A DNA stretch of 64,000 nucleotides from Bactrocera neohumeralis (taxonomy: Eukaryota; Arthropoda; Insecta; Diptera; Tephritidae). Shown here piece after piece: positions 52,250 through 63,244 of this stretch. The stretch spans positions 19,028,017-19,092,016 of the forward strand of contig NC_065919.1 in assembly GCF_024586455.1 (NCBI RefSeq), read 5' to 3'. The notes under the pieces were generated by a model. That model was not told the DNA's origin. It made no database searches and saw only the letters and a program-made list of their open reading frames with translations. Position 1 is the first letter of the stretch. The number at the start of each line of letters is the position of its first letter. Position numbers and translations under genes: made by a program.

Positions 52250-52745
52250 AAGTACTACGAGATGGTGCCGGCAGGGCGGAGAACTATTCCCCTTTTATGG
52301 AGCCGCGTAGTAAGTGAGCTTCATCAAATCATCAGACAGACGGCTGCTTACGAACAACGGGATTCGTGCCAGTGTTTATTTCATTTCAGGAGCGTAGGTA
52401 AACCCTACGAGTTTGTACTTGTTCCCGCAGAAAAAAGTGGCCAGAGGAACTTGCATTGTTTGAGGAGTACGCGCGCGACGATGAAGACGTGTCCTCATGC
52501 AGTGGCACACAGAAGATTCTCATTAGGAACCAAAACGAGGGCATCAATATCTCGGACTTCAGGGTACTTGACAGAAGCATCGAGGATGCCGGTTGGAGGC
52601 TCAATACCACCATAAATGATGAGTCATACAAATTCATTCAAAACGAGGTGTTCACGTTGAACTTTAGGTTCAGCGCTGTGATAATGAAGCCCAGAAGACC
52701 TAAGCCACGGCGGTGAAGGACACGTCAGAAGACAATATGCTGGTG
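52250..52745 (+). pseudogene. Gag-like (DUF4780) retroelement ORF fragment
   Basis: The frame 52456-52716 reads FEEYARDDEDVSSCSGTQK, RNQNEGINISDFRVLDRS and EDAGWRLNTTINDESYKF, then LNFRFSAVIMKPRRPKPRR at its end. The NQNEGI...W/FRV...EDAGW...DDE pattern matches the DUF4780 region of the minus-strand relic at 850-1620. Upstream of 52456 the frame is broken. It is probably the C-terminal part of the gag-like protein of a non-LTR element. Confidence 0.6.
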
Positions 52746-52779
52746 GATGAGGCACCTACTCATGCCGGCACCTAGCAAG

Positions 52780-52965
52780 TTAGAAGAATATGATCAACCT
52801 TTTCCATGACGAAATTGGAGATACCAAGCTCAGCCAGGCTCTTTTCTGCCTGACCTTTTCAATTGAGTGGAGATCTTTCACTTCCTCAGCTTTCTCTGGC
52901 GAGTGCGATACGACAGTCCGCATCGTACCACTTGACACGACAGTTTCACCCTTCAGAAAAAATAA
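52780..52965 (-). mobile_element. RTE-clade LINE tail, diverged copy
   Basis: The minus-strand frame includes SPEKAEEVKDLHSIEKVRQK and RAWLSLVSPISSWKR, matching the PPGEAEEEEDLHS...WRRTWLRLEYPIG end of the RTE ORF at 48967-49350 at moderate identity. Only about 180 bp remain. Confidence 0.6.
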
Positions 52966-53029
52966 TAGTTTCGCTTGCAGTTGTATGTAAGGAGCTTGAA
53001 ATGCCATCACAAACTTACACTATATCAAA

Positions 53030-53245
53030 TTGTTAATAAGTGCTCTCAGAGAGCAAAAATGCAAGTCGAGTGGAAAACGTCAAACATTGCTTGAGTTTGT
53101 AGACGAGCGTACTCGAAGTTTGTTGCACAGAGGCGAATGTGTACTTTTGGTACAACAAGATATTCGTCTGATGTTAGGTACTCGGAACGTACGTATGTTA
53201 AGAACACCCAAACATGTCGCTTATCTATCACAACTTTATTAATCT
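53030..53245 (+). pseudogene. RTE-like endonuclease N-terminus (fragment)
   Basis: The frame 53030-53242 ends with MLGTRNVRMLRTPKHVAYLS, which resembles the LGTWNVRTLxxPGK start of RTE-type apurinic endonuclease domains (Trp replaced by Arg). The rest of the domain is missing. It runs opposite to the RTE tail just left of it. Confidence 0.45.
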
Positions 53246-54709
53246 GGTTTTGAGCTTTGAGCGATCCGGAGACAACCAAATAGGTTGATGAATTTTCTTA
53301 TCCTGAAGTCTTGTATTATACTTGTAGATATTGCAGGTCTCGAAGAAGTCGCTCAGCCTAAGCCATTTGGAGAACTTTGGTCATGAAGGCTGTATTTAGA
53401 AGCCTTATTTGAGTGGATTGATTCTGCTTACAATTTCTGCTTAAAATTTTATTAGTGGCATTTAGGATATTTTTTCTAAGAGAAATCGCCCTAAAACCCA
53501 TTAAGTTATGCTCAAATCTTATAAGACCCATCACTCTTTCAATAACAACGTGGTATACTGAAGGAATTCAAGTACAATTCTATTGAGGCCACATCGTGAC
53601 GCAGCGAATTTATTGAAATGTCACAGGTAAATTAGCATCTCGTCGTTGTTGTCCAGGGCCAAAGCCAACGAACTGCCTTCCGGACAGCACAAATTTCGCC
53701 GACTCCCCTCCTTTGTATTGTGCATTAAATAAAATGGCTAATAACACCGTTATTTTCCTTGAAAAGTGTCATTAACTACATTTGTACATTTCACTCTTTG
53801 ACAGAACGCTACAGAGGCAATGAAATTTACAAACTACTCCATTAATCATAGAAATTCCCACTTTTACTTGCATTCAAAGCAAACGTGATAAATCATTAAT
53901 TACGAGAATTAATTGTCTAAGCCATTTTTCACTGTACACACTCCCCCCCACACACACACAAAAACACAGAAAATAACGAGTACTGAGCTTGCGGTTAAGC
54001 AGAGAACCGAATAAGTTGGAGTGGACAAACCCCTCCATCCGCCGAACTCAATTTGAAAGTTTTCCATTTGTTAATAATCACGTCTTGTCATGGCGCACTT
54101 TGCAATTGCAACAACAACAACCACACAACTATCAGATATGCCAGCAAATGACCAAATGCAAATACAGAAACAAATGTACATTCCCATTAGATTAGAATCA
54201 AAGTAGTGAGCCATCAGACCGATAAAACAAAATGAGAAAAAGAAACTATTAACCGCAAAGCAATCGCAGAGCGAGTTTTTCCTTTTTGTTTTGTAGCCAC
54301 AACTGTTGTGTCAATTCATAATTAAAATGATTGACCCTAATCCCGCAAACGATTTCATGGCACGGCCTCAAGCATAATTCATAGCAGACGTAATGGACAT
54401 GGCGGCGGGGCCAATCGCTAAGGATGCGCACATATTGAAGTACAGACTAAGGCAGCGACAAGAAGGAAGAGAGTAGAGAAAGAAAAGAGTTGAAAGCATT
54501 GAGTAGAGTGATGATTAGAAAGCTGAGAGTGGAATTTATAAACATCAACAAGTAAGCGCATATAAATTTGACACCAGCGAGTCAAATTTTAAAATCATAA
54601 TTTGCTTTTTTGTTAACTTTATCGCACTTAGAGAAAACGGTTTCTTTCATCACATACAATTTTGTCTATATACTCGTGCAAGGAATAGATGACCATGGCT
54701 ATATAGCTT
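53246..54709. other. Intergenic stretch, nothing recognised
   Basis: No gene supported. A short C/CA run (CCCCCCCACACACACACA) is at 53943-53960. Confidence 0.35.
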
Positions 54710-55700
54710 AGGTTAGGTTAATCTGGTAGGCCAATAAGCTACGCATAGACCAGTGTTGGTCTTTTATGGTACCAGATCTAGTTCAGTTTCTAGGTCCAAG
54801 TAGAGTAGTCATCCTTTAGGTTGCCTGCGAGTTTTAGCAGACTTTGCGGCTTCAGTATCGATATCTCTTGCAGTGTATCCTACCCTGGGGTCCCCAGATG
54901 CTTACAGCGTAGTCTTGGCAATGTGGGACAATTGCACAAGAGATGCGCCATTGTCCCTCTGGTGCCCAGCTCTAGTAATTTATTTCAGTTTTCTCGTTCT
55001 GTCAGTCCCATCCCGCGTGCGTATTTCCCCACAAGACAGTGACTAGTTAGTATTCCCGTCATGTTCCCACAGTCTCTTCTATCGAGTGGTAATAGGAATT
55101 TTGCGTACTTCTGTTCTAGATTTTTGCACGCCACTTATGAAATTTTGCACTCAGATAGTTCTTTCCGCGGGTTTTGATTTTCTTTTCCGTGCTTCTGTTG
55201 AGATCGTTGTATAGACAATGCATGGGTTACCCAATACTGATCATGTTTTCGGATGTTAGCCCTACACCATTCTTCCACTATCTCATTTCCGTCGATGTCT
55301 CTGTGGCCTGGCACCCTGCTGCCCTGCTTCCCAAGACACTTCTGGTCGATATACATACGATACGAGGTTACTGCCTTGATTGCTGCTTGGCTGTCTACGT
55401 ATGTAGGTGCTGACTCTGGAATAGTCAGCAGGTGCATTAGAGATCAACTCCGCGGCTTTCGCAATGGCAAAGACGTCAGCTTGAAATATACTGCAGTGGT
55501 CCGGCAACTTAAGAGGTTGCCTTATGCCTAACTCTGGACAGTATATACCCGCACCAACTTCATCGTCCATTTTCGAGCCATCCGCATAGATGTTTAGAGT
55601 GTTTTAAGAATAGCATATGAATTCAAGACGTTATCTATGAGACTGACTGTGGGTTTCCATATGTGCTCTGGACTAAGCAGTGATATCGGAAGAGGATTTC
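54710..55700 (-). mobile_element. LINE family A, most complete copy (RNase H, C-terminus, 3' UTR)
   Basis: Minus strand, right to left: NTLNIYADGSKMDDEVGAG, YCPELGIRQPLKLPDHCSIF and QADVFAIAKAAELIS (55283-55570); then, after a frame change, STYVDSQAAIKAVTSY and the histidine region GHRDIDGNEIVEEWCR (55135-55437); then LTSHCLVGKYARGMGLT with a reduced cysteine motif (MAHLLCNCPTLPRLR) and the family 3' UTR ending TTAACCTAACCTAA (54710-54730, read as TTAGG on the + strand). All three RNase H carboxylate regions can be seen. Frameshifts and stops make it inactive, and RT is absent. Confidence 0.78.
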
Positions 55701-57014
55701 TCTAGTAATAAATACTGAGTGAATTGTATAAGGAGCAAAATTTTTTTTTATTAAATTGACTCGAATATGGTCAGGTATGAAGACCGATAGATTCCGCGAC
55801 TACTGTGGAAGTACTAGTAGTTAATCGTCCTTAACAGAACTTACATAAGAGAATATCATTAGTTTTATACTTACTCACTTTTGTATTTTCCTATAATTCT
55901 ACTGTGAATGTCTGACCATTAGGTGAAAGATTACATCAGAATGTGACCTTAAAATGATTACCACTGCACAGAAACTCAGCAAATTGAACTGAGTTCGTCT
56001 CCTCAATATAGCCCAATAGCCTAATCCTTAGACATAACATTTCTAATGAGAACTTTTGCCTAACTTCATGCCTCAATTCCGTCAGCTGTTGGCTCATTTG
56101 ATTAACACTTATCTTCTACCGAAATGAGTTTGATTTTGTATCCAAAGTATCAAAATGTGGATCTTTGTAAGTTCAATCTGACAAAAGACTTGAAGTTCCA
56201 TTCGTCTACAAATAAGTCACTCTGCTGAAGCTGCCTAGAAAGCTCGATTTTAAACACCCGTATTTCGCTTCGTTGGTACCCTGTTATCACCAGTAATTCG
56301 GCGCATTGCTGTGCTATGTTCACAGCCTAACAGAGCACCGTCTCTGAGCAACCCATCTGCACTTTGTGCGAAGTAAGTAAACACAATGGAGAACACCGCA
56401 GCAGTTAGCCTCCGCTGCTATACCCCCTGTCTGTCGCTGTCATTTTCTCAAACTATGCACCGTTTCGCTTCAATGAAATCCAGCTGATGATACATACATA
56501 TGTCCGTGGAGTGATTGTATTTCGGTGCTTTTGATTAACACCAACAAAATTAGTAGCAAATTTCTCTTACGTTCACAGATGGCTTACTATGTAAGTAGGC
56601 AATCGCAGAAGGAAATCGCAGCGCACTTACTGTCGATACGCTTACAGGCGGATTAAAACGATGATGGATGGATAGATCGGTGAGTTTTGATTTGAGTGAT
56701 CTGTAATTTTAAGGTGTTAATTGGCAGAAATGGAGCCTAAATTATCATATCAGCTAAAGATCTATACTATTAGAATGGACGAGCAGAGCTTAAACATCAG
56801 AAACACAACTGAGACGACAAAATTTTCAACTGAATATCGTTTACAAGAACATTTTAGAACAGAGAATTTAATCAAAGTTGTCGAATAAAGTGATAGTGGA
56901 AGTGACCTAAACACACATTATTTTATTAATCTCAAAGAGGATTGACGTTTCGACTAATTCATTTGAAATGGGCTGGATTTTCACAGAGTTCGTGACATGT
57001 TCTGTTCAACAGAG
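55701..57014. other. Intergenic stretch, nothing recognised
   Basis: No gene or repeat named. Composition is near-average for the window. Confidence 0.35.
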
Positions 57015-57627
57015 CTGAAGTTTGAGTCAGTGAAAAACAAGTCGGTTCTTCTGAGTTAGTTCAATAGTGATTTCTCAAATTTCGGGTTTGCGTCAGTCCA
57101 GAAAATGTCGGTTCTTTTGAGTTAGTTCGATAGTGATTCGTCAGATGTCTAGTTTGAGTAAGCGTAAAAAGAAGTAGGTTCTTCTGAGTTATTTAATAGA
57201 CATTCTTCAGATCTCGGGTTTATGTTGGTGTAAAAAGAAGTCGGTTCTTCTGAGTTAATTCGATAGTGATTCTTCAGGTTTGAGTCAGGGTAGAGGGCAG
57301 TCGGTTCTTCTGAGTTGTTCGATAGTGATTCCTCAGATCTCGGGTTAGAGCCAGTGTAAAAAAAGTCGGTTCTTCTGAGTTGTTCGATAGTGATTCTTCT
57401 GATCTCGAGTTTGAGCCAGTGTAAAAAAAGTCGGTTTTTTCGAGTTAGTTCGATAGTGATTTCTCAAATTTCGGGTTTGAGGCAGTGTAAAAAAAGTCAC
57501 TTCTTCTGAGATAGTTTGATAATGATTCATCAGACCTCGGGCTTAAGTCAGTGGAAAAAAAGTAGGTTTTCCCGAGTAAGCTCAATTATAATTCCGTCAG
57601 ATATTCAATGAGATATTCTTTGAGCTT
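57015..57627. repeat. Minisatellite, nine units of 60-67 bp
   Basis: Units start at 57041, 57107, 57174, 57240, 57300, 57365, 57430, 57496 and 57562. The consensus opens GTCGGTTCTTCTGAGTTAGT, then TCGATAGTGATTCTTCAGAT, CTCGGGTTTGAGTCAGTG and TAAAAAAA. A partial unit precedes the first. Spacing is mostly 65-67 bp with one 60-bp unit. The minus-strand open frame at 57345-57530 comes from the repeat and is not a gene. Confidence 0.9.
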
Positions 57628-59928
57628 TAAGAAAGTGTGGATGGGAAATTCAGGGCTATGCCAAAAACTCTATTTGCTGATGGGTGAAGATAATTCTTTA
57701 AACTCGTGCTGCACGTACAAATTTACCGAAATCGGACGTTAATCAAAATTGAAAGGGTTTAGTAATGATGCTGAAGAGAACATAATCCAGAGGAGGTAGC
57801 TCGCAACTTATTGCTGCAGCGTGTCTTGATGGAAGTAATTCTTCTCAATCTGCGTCTCACTAGTCCACAATCATCATATTATAGTGCCACTGCATCCAGG
57901 CTTCGGTGTTTTTTCTTGGATCTATACTGTGTACGATTATGAACTATCAGGGGAGAGAAGGGCCTGGTATTTATAGGCTAATTATTGTTATTTTACTCAT
58001 CGTCCACTATAATTATGAGTAAATTTGACAGCGACAAATCAAGAAACCTTTAGTTAAGTCAATATTAGCAGTTCAGCAGTTACTACGTGCTTTTTTATAA
58101 AATTCAATCCATATCATTAAACCAAAAAGCTTAGGTAAGACTAACACGGCTACTTGAACTGAATACGTTGAGCTAAAAGACAGCTGAATGGCTACCCGGC
58201 AATCCGCAGCTTTATCAATCAGCACTCGTCGGCACAAAGCTGAGGTGGCTGACGTTGCCACTGACGACGCTGAACTAATTTAGACCAACTGATGACCGAC
58301 TTTCGATGGACTCACTTTACATTGACTTGACGCTAAATAGCAATAGTTGTAGTAGTAGTAGTGTGGTTGTTGTTGCTGGCATGAGTAGTGCTGTCTGTCT
58401 TCGCTAGCATGAGTATATACTATAAGTCTATGCAATTGTAAGTAAGCAGTGCGAGTCACTATCGCAACCACAGCCGCAGTGGCAGCTATAACGGTACAAG
58501 TAGCAACCAAAGACAGCCGCAGCAACATTAAGGATATGCAAATCAGCGACAACCGTTATGTGCGGCGGCGCGTCCCAATTGAGATTTGCTGCTCGAGTGT
58601 GAAGCAATTGCGTCGGAGCAATCTAATGTGAACACACACTCATACATTTAAACCGGGCAATGAAGGCAGCATAGCTAAGTGGTTGCTTGCATGTGCGTGT
58701 GTGCGTGTTGGTGTTGGTGTGAGTGCAAGTATTCATGATATTGTTAATAAAAATTCTTACATTGTCTTCGAAAAGTTTATATGCGTAACTTTCATAAGTG
58801 GCACGCAATCTACTTGTACAAGTGTGCTCGGCGAAGTTTCTACAGTCGACACAATGGCATGCAGTGGCGCTCTAGACACACACACACACACATACATATA
58901 TATTCATACAATTATACATACATATATACATGCATATATGAGCACCATTGCTGGGGAGCACGTATCCTTGTGGTATGTTTGTGCTTGCAATGAATTAGAT
59001 TGCTGCACTGCAAGTTTGTGTGTGTGTGTGTTGTGTGAGAGTATGCGTGCGGCATGTAAATGATGCGCATGTTGCTGCTATGCAAGTGCCTACCATTAGG
59101 GAGCAGTGTGTTAAGCAGCCACGCATAATAAGCTGAGTTTACGAGCCGAAAGGAGGCAAGCGAAGACTGCTTATTAAATACTCGTATACACATACACAAA
59201 TGTATGTATGTGTATGTTATTCATATATGTATGTATATGCATATATGTGGCAAGTAAACAAATGTATATGCCTTAACGCTATAAAGTGGTTCATTGGATT
59301 TCGAAAAATTACCATTAGTTGGAACGCGCTTAACACACAGCATTTGCTTTGGGCTACCATGTCATTGATGCATGCCACTTGTCTGCAAAATGATAAAAAA
59401 TTATCCGAAATTGAATTATAGGAACGAAGTCAATCGAATTCCTGTTGGAGAGCGCTAAATGCGTCACGATGTACCAAGGTTCATATAAAAGACTTGAGTA
59501 TAAATAATATGCTTTTTGGCAGAAACAACAAAACTCGGTCAGAAAAACTGCGAATATTCTTCTATTGACATTCTAACTGAACTTCTCAAATTTTAGATGC
59601 ATGCTAGTGAGTCTCAAATAAGCAAATCTGCTTTGAAATTGATTCGAATTGAGACCGTCCAACTACTGCTTGTCCGGAAAGTAATAGAAGTGAGTCGATT
59701 TTTAAAAAAATAACATTTTATTTCGGTGCACCAATCGTAACAAATCTTTAAAACATCATGTCTCTATATACATACGCCCCAAGCATCTCGTAAATACTAT
59801 AATGTGCTAATTCGAAAATAGGAGATTGTTATTCGACACGTACGTAGGCACTCAAAGCTACACTATCTCGAATGGAGTACCACAAATATCGATCGTAGGT
59901 TCTTTATTATGGAAGTTGATATATACTA
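57628..59928. other. Intergenic stretch with CA/TG microsatellites
   Basis: 58060-58630 is somewhat GC-richer with AGC/GCA-rich frames but no domain. CA, CATA and TG runs cluster at 58690-59280. No gene supported. Confidence 0.35.
58875..58893. repeat. CA dinucleotide microsatellite
   Basis: Uninterrupted ACAC run passing into CATACATATA. Confidence 0.85.
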
Positions 59929-60890
59929 AGGTTGTCAAATATCTCCCTTCCGCTTTTTTTTCTCTTTATAAAAAGTGTTGCAGTGATCGGCTTTAGTTCA
60001 AATATGCGCCGTTTTGTTCGATAATCTGTGTCCATCTAGACGGCAACTTCATAATACCACCATCATAGAAGCCCTCTCCTTATTTGCGAAGAACTCGGAC
60101 AGTCACTTTTCACAAGCCTCTTTTGAGTTCAACTTTACGCCAACAAGTGCGTTCGCCATGAAGAGGAACAGGTCGTAATCACTTGGCGCTATGTCCGGGC
60201 TATATGGTGGATGCGATAAAAGCCCCCATTCGAGCTCCTGTAGCTTTTGACGAGTCATCAACGAATTGTGTGGTCTGGCGTTGTCCTGGTGGAACACTAC
60301 ACCCTTCCTGTTGGCCAATTATGGACGCTTATGGTCGATCGCCTGCTTCAAGCGGTCCAGTGGTTCACAGTAGACGGTAGAATGAAGCGTCTGGCCATAT
60401 AGGAGCAGCTCAGAGTGGAATCCAATCCCACCAAACACACAGCAAAACCATCCTGGCCGTCAATCCCCGCTTGGCCACTGTTTGGGACAATTGACCGGCC
60501 TTCGACCACGACCGTTTTTACTAGATATTGTCGTATGTGATAAATTTTTCGTCGCCAGTCACCATCCGCTTCAAAAATGGGTCGAGTTCGTTCCGTTTCA
60601 GCAGCATATCGCAGGCGTTGATGCGGTCCAGAAGGGTTTTTTGCGTCAAATCATGCGGTACCCAAACATCAAGCTTTTTTGTGTATCCAGCCTTCTGCAG
60701 GTGGTTTAAAATGGTTCTGGGCGATGTCAAGAGAAGCCACATGCCGGTCTAACTCGATGTTTTCCATGATTTGATCGGTATTCGTCGTCACAGGTCTTCC
60801 GCCGGCTGTCTTATCCATGGTGTCGATTTCACCCACTCTAAGTCGACGAAACCATTACTCCGCAGTTCGAAGGAACGGGTATGTCAAGAC
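59929..60890 (-). mobile_element. Mariner transposon, nearly full transposase, 5' truncated, inactive
   Basis: The terminus AGGTTGTCAAATATCTCCCTT starts at 59929 next to a TA and is the inverse of the 3' end of the copy at 21520-22359. On the minus strand the transposase runs from the N-terminal region (SRWFRRLRVGEIDTMDKTAG, GRPVTTNTDQIMENIELD) through LTQKTLLDRINACDMLLKRN and MVTGDEKFITYD (60521-60742) to GVVFHQDNARPHNSLMTRQK and PPYSPDIAPSDYDLFLFM (60103-60318). The three catalytic Asp regions are recognisable, but stops and a frame change between the blocks and the missing 5' end make it inactive. It is the better preserved of the two related copies. Confidence 0.85.
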
Positions 60891-60914
60891 TTTTCAAAGA
60901 TGTATTATTTCCAA

Positions 60915-61460
60915 ATACGAGCTAATACGACGAGGTGTTAAGAATACATGAACCAAAAATCGTGAAAGCAATAGTATATGAGGATGACGTCATAGTGACA
61001 GCGGTGGCTAAGCTTCTGGTTGACTTTGCGCTCAAATGCAAGGATAGGATATATGGTCTGCTTGCCACCATGAGTTTGGAATTGGCTGAGCAGAAAACGG
61101 AAGTCTTGCACATTAGCACAAGGAAGGTAGAAGAAAGGGTATTATTTCACAACTGAAATATCTGTTAGTAATATTGGATTCGAAACTAAAATTTAAGGAA
61201 CACCTGGCTTATACTTCTGACCAAAAAATAAAATGCTCTATCAAGAATGATGGCTAATAGGGGCTGCGTGCGTTTAAGCTCGCGAGCTTTAATAGTAAAA
61301 GCAATGAGGTCAGTAATATTGTATGCGGCACCAATATGGAAAGATAGACAACATAGGGGCCTAGACTTCCACCTAATCCAAATACTGGACATGGAAGCTT
61401 TAGCAGCTACCCGTAACGATTCCATCACGACCTTCGTCTGTACTGTCCGACATATATAGA
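60915..61460 (+). mobile_element. Non-LTR retrotransposon RT fragment
   Basis: The frame 60935-61156 reads YEDDVIVTAVAKLL (60977 on; YEDD in place of YADD), MSLELAEQKTEVLHISTRK and VEERV, then a stop. After a frame change near 61230: MMANRGCVRLSSRALIVKAM and RSVILYAAPIW (61247-61345). This is the palm-thumb part of an R1/LOA-type RT. It abuts the broken 5' end of the mariner copy, suggesting a rearrangement or an insertion there. Confidence 0.72.
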
Positions 61461-61879
61461 TATATTTTTTCAAAGCCTTCGTTTTTCAAATGTAAGGGAA
61501 GAGTTAAAGACTTCACTTGGCGGTAGCTTTTCGGTGGAAAATTTAACAGCACTCTTGTGTCTTCTCGTAAATAGAAAGCTGTCAGTTCTAGTTATGACAA
61601 AACTGAGACATATACAGTGTATTAGGCGTCAGTCGTTCCGTATGATTGATGAGAATTAAAATCTTTCGCTCTCCCATGAAGTAATACTTAATCCGGTAGT
61701 TCCGTAGGAGAGATATGAGTTGGGAGTAGGTTAGGTTTAGCGGACTAAAGTTTCGCACCACGGCTTTCAATGCTTCCTCCTACTAAAAAGAAAGAAAAAA
61801 AATCACTTTAAGCAGTTTGTTCTTTCTGTATGTTACCTATAGCATATAATGGTCCTTAGACAATAACCTATGCCATTGT
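61461..61879. other. Spacer with a possible LINE 3' end
   Basis: GTAGGTTAGGTTTAGCGGAC at 61726-61745 resembles the TTAGG-type 3' ends of minus-strand LINE copies in this window, but no ORF remnant is linked to it. Confidence 0.35.
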
Positions 61880-62235
61880 TCGTAAAGATATCTCGTCAAA
61901 TGTAATACATTTCCTCACAAGTACTTGATTCCGACGGTTAAGCTTATTTAACAGCTATGTGCTATAGTTGTCCGATATTGTCGGTTCCGACTAATGACCA
62001 GCTTCTTGGGAGGGTAGGAAAGAATATGCGAACAATTTTATATCGATACCCCAAAAACTGAACTGGTTCTCGTATATGCAGAGAGACAGGCGGACAGATG
62101 GCTACGGTGTAATCGATTCTGTTCATCACGCTGTCATTGATATATTTACTAAATACACATTATAAGGTCACCGATACTTATTTCTGGGTATTGTAATGGC
62201 AAAATTAATACATCCAGCTCAGGGTATAATTATAT
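61880..62235 (+). repeat. Dispersed repeat B copy, diverged
   Basis: AGTACTTGATTCCGACGGTT, CAGCTATGTGCTATAGTTGT, GTCGGTTCCGACTAATGACC, CAGAGAGACAGGCGGACAGA and TTTCTGGGTATTGTAATGGC match repeat B in order, ending CAGCTCAGGGTATAATTATA. Confidence 0.65.
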
Positions 62236-63064
62236 ATATTATATAATCCCAATGGAAGAATGGTTGAAATAAAGTCCACGGAAAAAAAACAACTCGGATA
62301 CTTAAAAGAGAACATGAAAAAATTACCGAGTTTATAAGCGACAATGGACTGTTCGAAAACCCATAAACATTTTGTCGATTTTTGAGCAAACTTAATGGAA
62401 AACTTCCATACAACTTAATACAATTGTCCCTATCAACGTAACTTCGCTGTCATCCCTGTACTGGAGGAACTGTATGGAGAAGCACTTGACCAGGTATTTA
62501 TGCTGAACCAATTTATGTATCAAAAATAAATGATTAATCACTTTACTTATATACCGCCAGGACAAATATAGTCGCCGCTAGTCAGTAATATCACTCATAG
62601 TATTAAAACTTTAATCGAAAAAATGTCTGAAAAAGACAATCACCTTATATGTGAATCAAAAACTCCACTAGAAATTGTTTCAGAGCTTGTTTTTCAAGAG
62701 TTCCTAAACATGCTATTTTTCAAGTGAGTGGTGTTGCAAGACCAATGTTTAGAAAGATACGAGAATATCGCTAACTTTCTTATAATATTTCAGATTAATG
62801 TACAATATGGCAATCAAACGCGAAACAAACCTCGCGTAGAACTTTCACAATATTGAAAGAGTAATTCCTCCGCAGGGATAGAATTGATGAAAAATATGTC
62901 AAAAATTCCTTTTGTTGAGTAACTATTCTAATTCCTAGAATTGTATGTTTTTGAAGTTCAGAGAGGTCACAAGTAAAACTAAACCAAAGTTCGACCCGAA
63001 CCCTAAGTTGCCGAACCATTGCAATTTATTTTAAGCTGAAGTCTTTGCATCTTCAGGCGATTGA
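62236..63064. other. Intergenic stretch, nothing recognised
   Basis: AT-rich, no reading frame with a recognisable domain. Confidence 0.35.
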
Positions 63065-63205
63065 AGTCCACATATACGCAGTAACCTCGTAACGCATATC
63101 GGCCAGAAGTGTTTTACGAAACAGGGCAACAGTTGGCAATACCACGCTGCAAGCATCTGGGGTCCCCACGGTATGCTACACTGGAGGTAGTATCGATAAT
63201 AGCTT
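63065..63205 (+). mobile_element. LINE family A fragment (3' region)
   Basis: GCAGTAACCTCGTAACGCAT, GGCCAGAAGTGTTTTACGAA, AGCATCTGGGGTCCCCACGG and CACTGGAGGTAGTATCGATA match, in sense orientation, the RNase H end and 3' UTR of the copy at 54710-55700 (minus strand there), with an internal deletion. Confidence 0.55.
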
Positions 63206-63244
63206 TAGATTTGAGCACTGCTAAATGGATTGAACCAAAAAGCT

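Noticed and set aside
57345..57530. 61-residue repetitive frame on the minus strand
   Set aside because: It is produced by the minisatellite unit and breaks where unit length changes.
57015..57627. CRISPR-like regular array
   Set aside because: Units are contiguous without unique spacers, and the genome is eukaryotic.
58683..59063. 126-residue frame on the + strand
   Set aside because: Much of it is translated CA/CATA/TG microsatellite with no recognisable domain.
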